Source: Enterobacteriaceae bacterium UBA7338
Lineage (GTDB): Bacteria > Pseudomonadota > Gammaproteobacteria > Enterobacterales > Enterobacteriaceae
Reading direction: 5' to 3'
NCBI GenBank assembly: GCA_002480085.1
Contig: DKPJ01000011.1
Location: 1-64,000 of the forward strand
DNA: 64,000 nucleotides
Each line of letters starts with the position of its first letter. Position 1 is the stretch's first letter. Shown here piece by piece: positions 27,912-36,008 of the stretch. A model generated the notes under the pieces. It saw only the letters and a list, made by a program, of their open reading frames with translations, did not search any database and was not told the DNA's origin. The translations under genes and the position numbers were made by a program.

Positions 27912-27927
27912 TGTGACTGAGCGCACA
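27912..27927 (+). promoter_or_regulatory. CRP-like site upstream of serC
   Basis: TGTGA-CTGAGC-GCACA differs from the CRP consensus TGTGA-N6-TCACA by one base. It lies about 100-115 bases upstream of the serC ATG. E. coli serC-aroA is reported to be under opposing cAMP-CRP and Lrp control, so the location is plausible. Confidence 0.6.
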
Positions 27928-28026
27928 TTTTTTCCCGCCGCCGGAATACCCGTTGCGGCGCGTGACGCGCAATGGTACAACCGATGTCACAGGAATAACT
28001 TATTGCTTTCAGCGTGGTGAGAGGAA

Positions 28027-29115
28027 ATGACACAGGTCTTTAATTTTAGTTCTGGTCCGGCGATGTTGCCGACAGAGGTGCTTAAGCAGGCTCAGCAGGA
28101 GCTTTGCGACTGGCAGGGTCTTGGCACATCGGTCATGGAGATTAGCCACCGCGGTAAGCCGTTTATCCAGTGCGCAGAAGAGGCGGAACAAGACTTTCGC
28201 GATCTGTTAAACATCCCTGAGAACTATAAGGTTCTGTTCTGCCACGGCGGCGGCCGCGGCCAGTTTGCGGGCATTCCGCTGAACCTGCTGGGCGACAAAA
28301 CCACGGCGGATTACGTTGACGCCGGTTACTGGGCTGCCAGCGCGGTAAAAGAGGCGCACAAATACTGCACGCCAAACGTCATTGATGCCAAAGTGACCGT
28401 TGACGGCCTGCGCGCCGTTAAGCCGATGAGTGACTGGCAGCTCTCCAGCGATGCGGCCTACCTGCACTACTGCCCGAACGAGACCATCGACGGCATTGCT
28501 ATTCATGAAGAGCCAAACTTTGACGATAGCGTGATTGTTACTGCGGATCTCTCTTCGACCATTCTTTCCGCTCCGCTTGACGTCAGCCGTTACGGCGTGA
28601 TCTATGCCGGCGCGCAGAAAAACATCGGTCCGGCCGGATTGACGCTGGTGATCGTGCGCGAGGATCTGCTGGGTAAAGCCCACACGTCCTGCCCGTCGAT
28701 TCTGGATTACACCGTGCTGAACGACAACGACTCCATGTTCAACACGCCGCCGACTTTTGCCTGGTACCTCTCTGGCCTGGTGTTCAAGTGGCTGAAGCAA
28801 AACGGCGGCGTCGCGGCCATGAATGCCATTAACCAGCAGAAAGCCGAGCTGCTGTACGGCGTCATCGACGGCAGCGACTTCTACCGTAACGACGTGGCGG
28901 TAGCGAACCGCTCGCGCATGAACGTGCCGTTCCAGCTGGCGGAGAGCAAGCTCGACAGCCTCTTCCTGGAAGAGTCCTTCGCTGCCGGCCTGCACGCGCT
29001 GAAAGGCCACCGCGTGGTAGGCGGGATGCGCGCCTCCATCTATAACGCGATGCCGCTGGCAGGCGTGAAAGCGCTGACCGATTTCATGACCGATTTCGAA
29101 CGCCGCCACGGTTAA
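28027..29115 (+). CDS. serC: Phosphoserine aminotransferase
   Basis: SerC is a PLP enzyme making O-phospho-L-serine from 3-phosphohydroxypyruvate, and it also acts in pyridoxine synthesis. The 362-residue product has the E. coli length. It begins MTQVFNFSSGPAMLP and carries the PLP lysine in YAGAQKNIGPAG. GAGAGG lies just before the ATG. aroA follows after 69 bases containing a hairpin, as in the known serC-aroA operon that joins serine, vitamin B6 and aromatic synthesis. Confidence 0.98.
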   Translation: MTQVFNFSSGPAMLPTEVLKQAQQELCDWQGLGTSVMEISHRGKPFIQCAEEAEQDFRDLLNIPENYKVLFCHGGGRGQFAGIPLNLLGDKTTADYVDAGYWAASAVKEAHKYCTPNVIDAKVTVDGLRAVKPMSDWQLSSDAAYLHYCPNETIDGIAIHEEPNFDDSVIVTADLSSTILSAPLDVSRYGVIYAGAQKNIGPAGLTLVIVREDLLGKAHTSCPSILDYTVLNDNDSMFNTPPTFAWYLSGLVFKWLKQNGGVAAMNAINQQKAELLYGVIDGSDFYRNDVAVANRSRMNVPFQLAESKLDSLFLEESFAAGLHALKGHRVVGGMRASIYNAMPLAGVKALTDFMTDFERRHG

Positions 29116-29129
29116 TCGCGCTGTTTTTC

Positions 29130-29158
29130 ACCCCCGCACCTCTGCTGCGGGGTTTTTA
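29130..29158 (+). terminator. Hairpin between serC and aroA
   Basis: CCCCGCA (29132-29138) pairs with TGCGGGG (29146-29152), followed by TTTTTATT. It resembles an intrinsic terminator inside the operon and may lower aroA relative to serC. Confidence 0.75.
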
Positions 29159-29184
29159 TTATGTTGAGTTGAGAGTTAAGTTTC

Positions 29185-30468
29185 ATGGAATCCCTGACGT
29201 TACACCCTATCGCGCGGGTAGATGGCACCATTAATCTGCCTGGGTCTAAAAGTGTCTCAAACCGCGCGCTGCTGCTGGCAGCGCTGGCAAACGGCACGAC
29301 CGTCCTCACTAACCTGCTGGACAGCGATGACGTGCGCCATATGCTCAATGCGCTGAAAGCGTTAGGCGTTCATTACACGCTCTCTGACGATCGTACCCGC
29401 TGTGAAGTGATCGGCAACGGCGGCGCGCTACGGTCTGCTGAAGAGCTTGAGCTGTTCCTCGGCAATGCCGGTACGGCGATGCGTCCGTTAGCGGCAGCAC
29501 TGTGTCTGGGAAGCAGCAACATTGTGCTGACCGGCGAACCGCGTATGAAAGAGCGTCCGATTGGTCATCTGGTGGATGCGCTGCGTCAGGGCGGAGCAGA
29601 GATCGACTATCTCGAGCAGGAGAACTACCCGCCGCTGCGCCTGCGCGGTGGCTTTACCGGCGGCCAGGTGGCGGTAGACGGCAGCGTCTCCAGCCAGTTC
29701 CTGACCGCGCTGCTGATGACCGCGCCGCTGGCCTCCCAGGACACTGAAATCACCATCAAAGGCGATCTGGTGTCGAAGCCCTATATCGACATCACCCTGC
29801 ATCTGATGAAGACCTTTGGCGTTGAGGTAGAGAACCAGCAGTACCAGCGCTTTGTGGTGCGCGGCGGGCAGCAGTACCGCTCTCCAGGCCACTATCTGGT
29901 TGAGGGCGATGCCTCATCGGCCTCCTATTTCCTGGCGGCGGCGGCCATTAAAGGCGGCACCGTTAAGGTGACCGGCATTGGGCGCAACAGCGTGCAGGGC
30001 GATATCCGCTTTGCCGACGTGCTGGAGAATATGGGGGCAACCGTGACCTGGGGCGAGGATTACATCGCCTGCACCCGCGGCGAGCTGAACGCTATCGATA
30101 TGGATATGAACCATATCCCGGATGCGGCAATGACTATCGCCACCACCGCGCTCTTTGCCCGCGGCACGACCACGCTGCGCAACATCTATAACTGGCGGGT
30201 AAAAGAGACCGACCGTCTGTTTGCCATGGCGACCGAGCTGCGTAAGGTTGGCGCAGAGGTAGAGGAGGGCGAGGACTATATTCGCGTCACGCCGCCTGCG
30301 AAGCTGACATTCGCGGAGATTGGCACCTACAACGATCACCGGATGGCGATGTGCTTCTCGCTGGTGGCCCTGTCGGACACGCCGGTCACTATCCTCGACC
30401 CGAAATGTACCGCGAAAACCTTCCCGGACTATTTCGACCAGCTGGCGCGTATTAGCACCTTAGCATGA
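29185..30468 (+). CDS. aroA: 3-phosphoshikimate 1-carboxyvinyltransferase (EPSP synthase)
   Basis: AroA joins phosphoenolpyruvate to shikimate-3-phosphate in the chorismate pathway. The 427-residue product is the E. coli length. It has LPGSKSVSNRALLLAALA near residue 20 and GNAGTAMRPLAAAL near 96, with glycine and proline (position 101 in E. coli is P; here RPLAAAL) as in glyphosate-sensitive class I enzymes. The PEP-binding segment KETDRLFAMATELRK lies in the C-terminal half. It is the second gene of serC-aroA, and the next gene is cmk because ycaL is absent. Confidence 0.98.
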   Translation: MESLTLHPIARVDGTINLPGSKSVSNRALLLAALANGTTVLTNLLDSDDVRHMLNALKALGVHYTLSDDRTRCEVIGNGGALRSAEELELFLGNAGTAMRPLAAALCLGSSNIVLTGEPRMKERPIGHLVDALRQGGAEIDYLEQENYPPLRLRGGFTGGQVAVDGSVSSQFLTALLMTAPLASQDTEITIKGDLVSKPYIDITLHLMKTFGVEVENQQYQRFVVRGGQQYRSPGHYLVEGDASSASYFLAAAAIKGGTVKVTGIGRNSVQGDIRFADVLENMGATVTWGEDYIACTRGELNAIDMDMNHIPDAAMTIATTALFARGTTTLRNIYNWRVKETDRLFAMATELRKVGAEVEEGEDYIRVTPPAKLTFAEIGTYNDHRMAMCFSLVALSDTPVTILDPKCTAKTFPDYFDQLARISTLA

Positions 30469-30475
30469 TTCATCG

Positions 30476-30502
30476 CTGCCGCATCCTCCGATGCGGCATT
30501 TC
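30476..30502 (+). terminator. Possible terminator after aroA
   Basis: GCCGCAT (30478-30484) pairs with ATGCGGC (30491-30497). The following tract is short in T (ATTTCC), so termination may be partial. Confidence 0.5.
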
Positions 30503-30559
30503 CTTACGCTTTCTCACACTCATCCTTGCCCATTTCTTCTACACTCTCTCTCATTAACT

Positions 30560-30625
30560 CCATAATTTACACGCAAAGATAACAGTTGCGTACGTTGGCG
30601 CGTATAATGCGCGGCGTTTACGTTC
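30560..30625 (+). promoter_or_regulatory. Candidate cmk promoter
   Basis: A perfect TATAAT lies at 30603-30608, preceded by GCG and about 46 bases upstream of the cmk ATG. No strong -35 hexamer is found at the standard distance (TAACAG at 30580-30585 is weak). The -10 is clear; the promoter assignment is inference. Confidence 0.5.
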
Positions 30626-30653
30626 ATGGTAAGCCTTTAATAAGGAGAAAAAG

Positions 30654-31337
30654 ATGGCGGCAACTGCCCCGGTAATCACCATTGATGGGCCAAGCGGTGC
30701 GGGCAAAGGGACTCTGTGCAAGGCGATGGCTGAAGCGTTGCAGTGGCATCTTCTCGACTCGGGCGCGATCTATCGCGTGCTGGCGCTGGCCGCGCTGCAT
30801 CACCACGTTGACGTCACCTCAGAAGAGGTGCTGGTCCCGCTGGCTGCCCATCTTGATGTCCGCTTTGTATCGACCGACGGCAGGCTGGAGGTGATCCTTG
30901 AAGGCGAAGACGTGAGCGGTGAAATCCGCACCCAGGAGGTGGCGAATGCTGCGTCCCAGGTGGCCGCGTTTCCTCGCGTGCGTGAAGCGCTGCTGCGCCG
31001 CCAGCGGGGGTTCCGCGAGCTGCCGGGCCTGATCGCCGACGGTCGCGACATGGGGACGGTGGTATTTCCAGACGCGCCGGTGAAGATTTTCCTCGACGCC
31101 TCCTCGGAAGAGCGCGCGCACCGCCGCATGCTGCAGTTGCAGGAGAAGGGCTTTAGTGTTAACTTTGAACGCCTTTTGGCCGAGATCAAAGAACGCGACG
31201 ATCGCGATCGTAATCGCCCCGTAGCGCCGTTGGTCCCCGCTGCCGATGCATTAGTTCTGGATTCCACCAGTTTAAGCATTGAGCAAGTGATTGAAAAAGC
31301 GTTACAATACGCGCGCCAAAAGTTGGCTCTCGCTTAA
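30654..31337 (+). CDS. cmk: Cytidylate kinase
   Basis: Cmk phosphorylates CMP and dCMP with ATP in pyrimidine salvage. The 227-residue product has the E. coli length. It has the P-loop ITIDGPSGAGKGTLCKAM near residue 9, the RDMGTVVFPDAPVKIFLDAS segment, and the large CMP-binding insert typical of bacterial CMP kinases. AAGGAG lies seven bases before the ATG. It is upstream of rpsA, and in E. coli rpsA transcription starts partly within or just after cmk. Confidence 0.97.
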   Translation: MAATAPVITIDGPSGAGKGTLCKAMAEALQWHLLDSGAIYRVLALAALHHHVDVTSEEVLVPLAAHLDVRFVSTDGRLEVILEGEDVSGEIRTQEVANAASQVAAFPRVREALLRRQRGFRELPGLIADGRDMGTVVFPDAPVKIFLDASSEERAHRRMLQLQEKGFSVNFERLLAEIKERDDRDRNRPVAPLVPAADALVLDSTSLSIEQVIEKALQYARQKLALA

Positions 31338-31446
31338 AGCGACCGAATTTGTAGTACCCCCGCTGCAACGGAGTGACAGCGGGTATGTGAAACAACCCCA
31401 TCCGGCACGGAGCCAGGTGGACGTTATATTAACCTGAAGATTAAAC
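31338..31446 (+). promoter_or_regulatory. rpsA leader with S1 autoregulatory hairpin
   Basis: CCCGCTG (31359-31365) pairs with CAGCGGG (31377-31383) in the leader before rpsA. The rpsA ATG lacks a strong Shine-Dalgarno (CTGAAGATTAAAC precedes it). In E. coli folded leader hairpins replace a strong SD and mediate repression by free S1, and this region fits that pattern. Confidence 0.65.
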
Positions 31447-33120
31447 ATGACTGAATCTTTTGCTCAACTCTTTGAAGAATCTTTAAAAGAAATCGAAACC
31501 CGCCCGGGTTCCATCGTTCGTGGTGTTGTTGTTGCTATCGACAAAGATATCGTACTGGTTGACGCCGGTCTGAAATCCGAGTCTGCCATTCCGGCTGAGC
31601 AGTTCAAAAACGCCCAGGGCGAGCTGGAAATCCAGGTTGGTGACGAAGTTGACGTTGCTCTGGATGCAGTAGAAGACGGCTTCGGTGAAACTCTGCTGTC
31701 CCGTGAGAAAGCTAAGCGTCACGAAGCTTGGATCACGCTGGAAAAAGCATACGAAGACGCTGAAACTGTTACCGGTGTTATCAACGGCAAAGTTAAAGGT
31801 GGCTTCACTGTTGAGCTGAACGGTATTCGTGCGTTCCTGCCAGGTTCCCTGGTTGACGTGCGTCCGGTACGCGATACGCTGCACCTGGAAGGCAAAGAGC
31901 TTGAGTTCAAAGTGATCAAGCTTGACCAGAAACGCAACAACGTTGTTGTTTCCCGTCGTGCGGTTATCGAGTCTGAAAACAGCGCAGAGCGCGATCAGCT
32001 GCTGGAAAACCTGCAGGAAGGCATGGAAGTTAAAGGTATCGTTAAGAACCTCACTGACTACGGTGCATTCGTTGATCTGGGCGGCGTTGACGGCCTGCTG
32101 CACATCACTGACATGGCATGGAAACGCGTTAAGCATCCAAGCGAAATCGTGAACGTTGGCGACGAAATCACTGTTAAAGTGCTGAAGTTCGACCGCGAGC
32201 GTACCCGTGTATCCCTCGGCCTGAAACAGCTGGGCGAAGATCCGTGGGTAGCTATCGCTAAACGTTACCCGGAAGGCACCAAGCTGACCGGTCGCGTAAC
32301 CAACCTGACCGACTACGGCTGCTTCGTTGAGATCGAAGAGGGCGTTGAAGGCCTGGTGCACGTTTCCGAAATGGACTGGACCAACAAAAACATCCACCCG
32401 TCCAAAGTTGTTAACGTTGGCGACGTAGTGGAAGTAATGGTTCTGGATATCGACGAAGAGCGTCGTCGTATCTCCCTGGGCCTGAAACAGTGCAAAAACA
32501 ACCCATGGCAGCAGTTCGCGGAAACCCACAACAAGGGCGACCGTGTTGAAGGTAAAATCAAGTCTATCACTGACTTCGGTATCTTCATCGGCCTGGACGG
32601 CGGCATCGATGGCCTGGTTCACCTGTCTGACATCTCCTGGAACGTTGCAGGCGAAGAAGCAGTTCGTGAATACAAAAAAGGCGACGAAATCGCTGCAGTT
32701 GTTCTGCAGGTTGACGCAGAGCGCGAGCGTATCTCCCTGGGCGTTAAGCAGCTGGCAGAAGATCCGTTCAACAACTACGTTGCCCTGAACAAGAAAGGCG
32801 CAATCGTAACCGGTAAAGTAACTGCAGTTGACGCGAAAGGCGCAACCGTAGAGCTGGCTGACGGTGTTGAAGGCTACCTGCGCGCTTCTGAAGCTTCCCG
32901 TGACCGCGTTGAAGACGCAACTCTGGTTCTGAACGTTGGCGACGAAGTTGAAGCTAAGTTCACCGGTGTTGATCGTAAGAACCGCGCCATCAGCCTGTCT
33001 GTTCGTGCTAAAGACGAAGCTGACGAGAAAGATGCCATCGCTTCTGTTAACAACAAACAGGAAGAAGGCAACTTCTCTAACGCTATGGCTGAAGCATTCA
33101 AAGCAGCTAAAGGCGAATAA
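31447..33120 (+). CDS. rpsA: 30S ribosomal protein S1
   Basis: S1 binds mRNA on the 30S subunit and unfolds structured initiation sites; it also serves phage replicases. The 557-residue product has the E. coli length. It contains six S1 (OB-fold) repeats, recognisable as recurring segments such as LTDYGAFVDLGGVDGLLHITDMAW and LTDYGCFVEIEEGVEGLVH. Codon use is strongly biased toward preferred codons. As a result the antisense strand is open for almost the whole length. ihfB follows after a terminator. Confidence 0.99.
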   Translation: MTESFAQLFEESLKEIETRPGSIVRGVVVAIDKDIVLVDAGLKSESAIPAEQFKNAQGELEIQVGDEVDVALDAVEDGFGETLLSREKAKRHEAWITLEKAYEDAETVTGVINGKVKGGFTVELNGIRAFLPGSLVDVRPVRDTLHLEGKELEFKVIKLDQKRNNVVVSRRAVIESENSAERDQLLENLQEGMEVKGIVKNLTDYGAFVDLGGVDGLLHITDMAWKRVKHPSEIVNVGDEITVKVLKFDRERTRVSLGLKQLGEDPWVAIAKRYPEGTKLTGRVTNLTDYGCFVEIEEGVEGLVHVSEMDWTNKNIHPSKVVNVGDVVEVMVLDIDEERRRISLGLKQCKNNPWQQFAETHNKGDRVEGKIKSITDFGIFIGLDGGIDGLVHLSDISWNVAGEEAVREYKKGDEIAAVVLQVDAERERISLGVKQLAEDPFNNYVALNKKGAIVTGKVTAVDAKGATVELADGVEGYLRASEASRDRVEDATLVLNVGDEVEAKFTGVDRKNRAISLSVRAKDEADEKDAIASVNNKQEEGNFSNAMAEAFKAAKGE

Positions 33121-33167
33121 GTTACCCCCAGGTAACTTGACAGGAGCTGTTTTTAGTCCTGTAATCA

Positions 33168-33200
33168 ATAACAAAGGGCGGCTACGGCCGCCCTTGTTTA
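33168..33200 (+). terminator. Intrinsic terminator of rpsA
   Basis: AAGGGCGGC, loop TACG and GCCGCCCTT form a nine-pair stem at about 33174-33195, followed by GTTTAAT. The T tract is short, so some read-through to ihfB is possible. Confidence 0.75.
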
Positions 33201-33245
33201 ATCTGCCGCTAGTGAATATTCCTGATTAAGGAAACCGGAGGAATC

Positions 33246-33533
33246 ATGACCAAGTCAGAATTGATCGAAAGACTTGCAAGCCAACAATCTCATATTCCGG
33301 CTAAGTCTGTAGAAGATGCCGTGAAAGAGATGCTGGAGCATATGGCCTCGACCCTGGCCCAGGGTGAGCGCATCGAGATCCGCGGTTTCGGCAGCTTCTC
33401 TCTGCACTATCGGGCACCTCGCACCGGGCGTAACCCAAAAACGGGCGATAAAGTGGATCTGGAAGGCAAGTACGTTCCGCACTTTAAACCGGGTAAAGAA
33501 CTGCGCGACCGCGCCAACATTTACGAAGAGTAG
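33246..33533 (+). CDS. ihfB: Integration host factor subunit beta
   Basis: IhfB pairs with IhfA to bend DNA sharply at specific sites, acting in recombination, replication and transcription. The 95-residue product is one longer than E. coli (ending IYEE rather than IYG). It has the HU/IHF arm signature GFGSFSLHYRAPRTGRNPKTG with the intercalating proline. CCGGAGG lies a few bases before the ATG. A terminator follows. Confidence 0.98.
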   Translation: MTKSELIERLASQQSHIPAKSVEDAVKEMLEHMASTLAQGERIEIRGFGSFSLHYRAPRTGRNPKTGDKVDLEGKYVPHFKPGKELRDRANIYEE

Positions 33534-33568
33534 GTTTGACGCCGCAGCGGCGAAAACGTACTTCTCTG

Positions 33569-33596
33569 AAGAGAGCACCTGCGGGTGCTTTTTTCA
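33569..33596 (+). terminator. Intrinsic terminator of ihfB
   Basis: AGCACC, loop TGCG and GGTGCT form a stem (33574-33589), followed by TTTTTTC. Confidence 0.8.
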
Positions 33597-33707
33597 TCTC
33601 TCTCTCCCGCCATTTTCTCCTCTTTCTGAAGCCGCCTCGTAAAAGCGAAAAGCCCTTGCCGACGTTGACGCCCGATCCCTGCATAATCGCGGCACAAGGA
33701 GGTGGCT

Positions 33708-35972
33708 ATGGGTTTGCCTGTCGTTGCGTTTTGTCTGCTCACTGCCGTTCTGCCCCTGCTGTGGTTGCCGACGCTGCCAGAGATGGGCTGGATACAGGCT
33801 ATCGCGGGTAGCGGGATCGTGCTGGGTTTTATGCGCTGGCGGAGCGTGCGCTGGCTGGCGCTGTGGCTGCTCTTTTTTGCCTGGGCACTGCTGGCGGCGC
33901 AGGAGGCTCTCTGGCCAGCACAGTCGCTGCCGGGGGCGACCCGGCGGGCAGTGGTGAAAATAACGGCTACCGACAATATGACCACGCACCGGGGCGTTAT
34001 TGAGCAGCTGGACGGCAGGCGGCTGTTTCCCGCGCCGGGTATCAACCTGTACGGGCAGTATCTGCCGCAGCCGGGCTGTGCCGGACAGCGCTGGGAGATG
34101 ACGCTGAAGGTGCGTGCTGTCCACGGACAGCTTAACGAGGGCGGCTTTGATACCCAGCGCTATGCCCTGGCCCAGCATCGTCCCGTTAGCGGGCGTTTTA
34201 TCCATGCCACGCCGCTCGATCTGCATTGTGACCTGCGTGCACGCTATCTTGCTTCCCTGAGCGCGACGCTGGATCCTTACGTCTGGCAGTCGGTCTTGCT
34301 GGGGCTGGGAATGGGGGAGCGCACCACGCTCGGAGCCGATGTTAAAGCGCTGATGCGCGAGACCGGCACCGCGCACCTGATGGCTATTTCGGGTCTGCAT
34401 ATTGCCCTGGCGGCGACCCTGGGCTGGCTGCTGATGCGCGGCGTGCAGTTTTTTCTCCCCGGCAGCCGAATTAGCTGGCGGCTGCCGCTGCTGTTTGGCC
34501 TTGCCTGCGCCGCTTACTACGCCTGGCTTACCGGTATGCAGCCTCCGGCTCTGCGCACGGTGGTCTCTCTCGCCGTCTGGAGCGCGCTGCGCCTCTCGGG
34601 TCGGCAGTGGTCGCCCTGGCAGGTCTGGCTCTGCTGCGTGGCCGCGATCCTGTTTATCGATCCCGTTGCCATCCTCTCTCAGAGCCTGTGGCTCTCCGCC
34701 TTCGCCGTCGCTGCCCTGATCTTCTGGTATCAGTGGTTCCCGCTGCCGCACCTGCCCGGAGGGCGCATCGTGCGCAGCGTTCTGAGCCTGCTGCATCTGC
34801 AGGCGGGGATGATGATCCTGCTCCTGCCCATCCAGGTGACGATCTTTCATGGCATCAGCCTGACCTCAATCGTTGCCAATCTGATCGCCGTCCCGCTGGT
34901 GACCTTTGTCACCGTGCCGCTGATTCTGGCCGGGATGCTGCTGCACCTGAGCGGGCCGGCGATAATCGAGAGCGGCAGCTGGCTGCTGGCGGACAGAACC
35001 CTGGCGCTGCTGTTCTGGTTTTTACGCCAGCTGCCGGACGGCTGGTACGACATTGACCAACGCTGGCTGGGGCTGGTCTGGCTTCCCTGGGCCGGAATAG
35101 TGCTCTGGCGGCTGCGCCTCTACATCAACGCGCCGTTCCTGTGCCTGGCGATTGCCATGCTGCTGGCGCTGCCGCGTGGTCGTCCCGCCCGCAGCGACGA
35201 GTGGGCGGTGCATATGCTGGACGTGGGGCAGGGGTTGGCGATGGTGATCGTTCGCAACCAGCGGGCGATGCTCTATGATACCGGGCTGGCGTGGCCGGGC
35301 GGGGACAGCGCCCAGCAGCTGATCGTTCCCTGGCTACGCTGGCACCACCTGCGACCCGAGGGCGTTATTCTCAGCCATGAGCACCTCGACCACCGGGGCG
35401 GGCTGGAGACGCTGCAAAAAGCGTGGCCGGAGATGAGCGTTCGCAGCCCGCTGGGGTGGGGCGGGCATCTGCCCTGTTTTCGCGGCCAGCGCTGGCAGTG
35501 GCAGGGGCTAAACTTTACCGTTCACTGGCCACTGGCCGGGGAGGTAGCGAAGGGGAACAACGGCTCCTGCGTGGTTAAGGTCGATGACGGTCGCCAGAGC
35601 ATCCTGCTTACCGGCGATATCGAAGCGCCCGCCGAGCGGCGAATGCTGAGCCGTTACTGGCAGCATCTACAGGCTACACTTATCCAGGTCCCGCATCACG
35701 GCAGCAGCACCTCCTCGTCGCTGCCGCTGGTGCAGCGGGTTAACGGCCGGGCGGCGCTGGCCTCCGCGTCGCGCTACAACGCCTGGCGGCTCCCCTCAAC
35801 AAAGGTGATCCGCCGCTACCGGCAGCAGGGCTACCGCTGGTACGACACGCCGCACGCGGGGCAAACGAGCATCTATTTTTCCATTAATGGCTGGAAGATC
35901 CTCAGCCTGCGCGAGCAACTTTTACCCCGCTGGTATCATCAGCGGTTTGGCGTCCCTGCAGATAACGGGTAG
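33708..35972 (+). CDS. ycaI: ComEC/Rec2-family membrane protein YcaI
   Basis: This is the enterobacterial member of the ComEC family, which forms the DNA-uptake channel in competent bacteria; its role here is not established. The 754-residue product equals E. coli YcaI. It has N-terminal membrane segments, a competence domain with GTAHLMAISGLHIA, and a C-terminal metallo-beta-lactamase-like domain with ILSHEHLDHRGG and VPHHGSSTSSS. The ATG at 33708 is preceded by AAGGAGG at five bases; a GTG two codons earlier overlaps that site. msbA follows after 36 bases. Confidence 0.94.
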   Translation: MGLPVVAFCLLTAVLPLLWLPTLPEMGWIQAIAGSGIVLGFMRWRSVRWLALWLLFFAWALLAAQEALWPAQSLPGATRRAVVKITATDNMTTHRGVIEQLDGRRLFPAPGINLYGQYLPQPGCAGQRWEMTLKVRAVHGQLNEGGFDTQRYALAQHRPVSGRFIHATPLDLHCDLRARYLASLSATLDPYVWQSVLLGLGMGERTTLGADVKALMRETGTAHLMAISGLHIALAATLGWLLMRGVQFFLPGSRISWRLPLLFGLACAAYYAWLTGMQPPALRTVVSLAVWSALRLSGRQWSPWQVWLCCVAAILFIDPVAILSQSLWLSAFAVAALIFWYQWFPLPHLPGGRIVRSVLSLLHLQAGMMILLLPIQVTIFHGISLTSIVANLIAVPLVTFVTVPLILAGMLLHLSGPAIIESGSWLLADRTLALLFWFLRQLPDGWYDIDQRWLGLVWLPWAGIVLWRLRLYINAPFLCLAIAMLLALPRGRPARSDEWAVHMLDVGQGLAMVIVRNQRAMLYDTGLAWPGGDSAQQLIVPWLRWHHLRPEGVILSHEHLDHRGGLETLQKAWPEMSVRSPLGWGGHLPCFRGQRWQWQGLNFTVHWPLAGEVAKGNNGSCVVKVDDGRQSILLTGDIEAPAERRMLSRYWQHLQATLIQVPHHGSSTSSSLPLVQRVNGRAALASASRYNAWRLPSTKVIRRYRQQGYRWYDTPHAGQTSIYFSINGWKILSLREQLLPRWYHQRFGVPADNG

Positions 35973-36008
35973 AATATGCGGCTATTTCAACAAGTGCTGG
36001 TTTTTTGA

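Noticed and set aside
31483..33174. 563-codon open frame antisense to rpsA
   Set aside because: It mirrors the strongly biased codon use of rpsA, has no ribosome site and gives an unfamiliar protein. It is a shadow frame.
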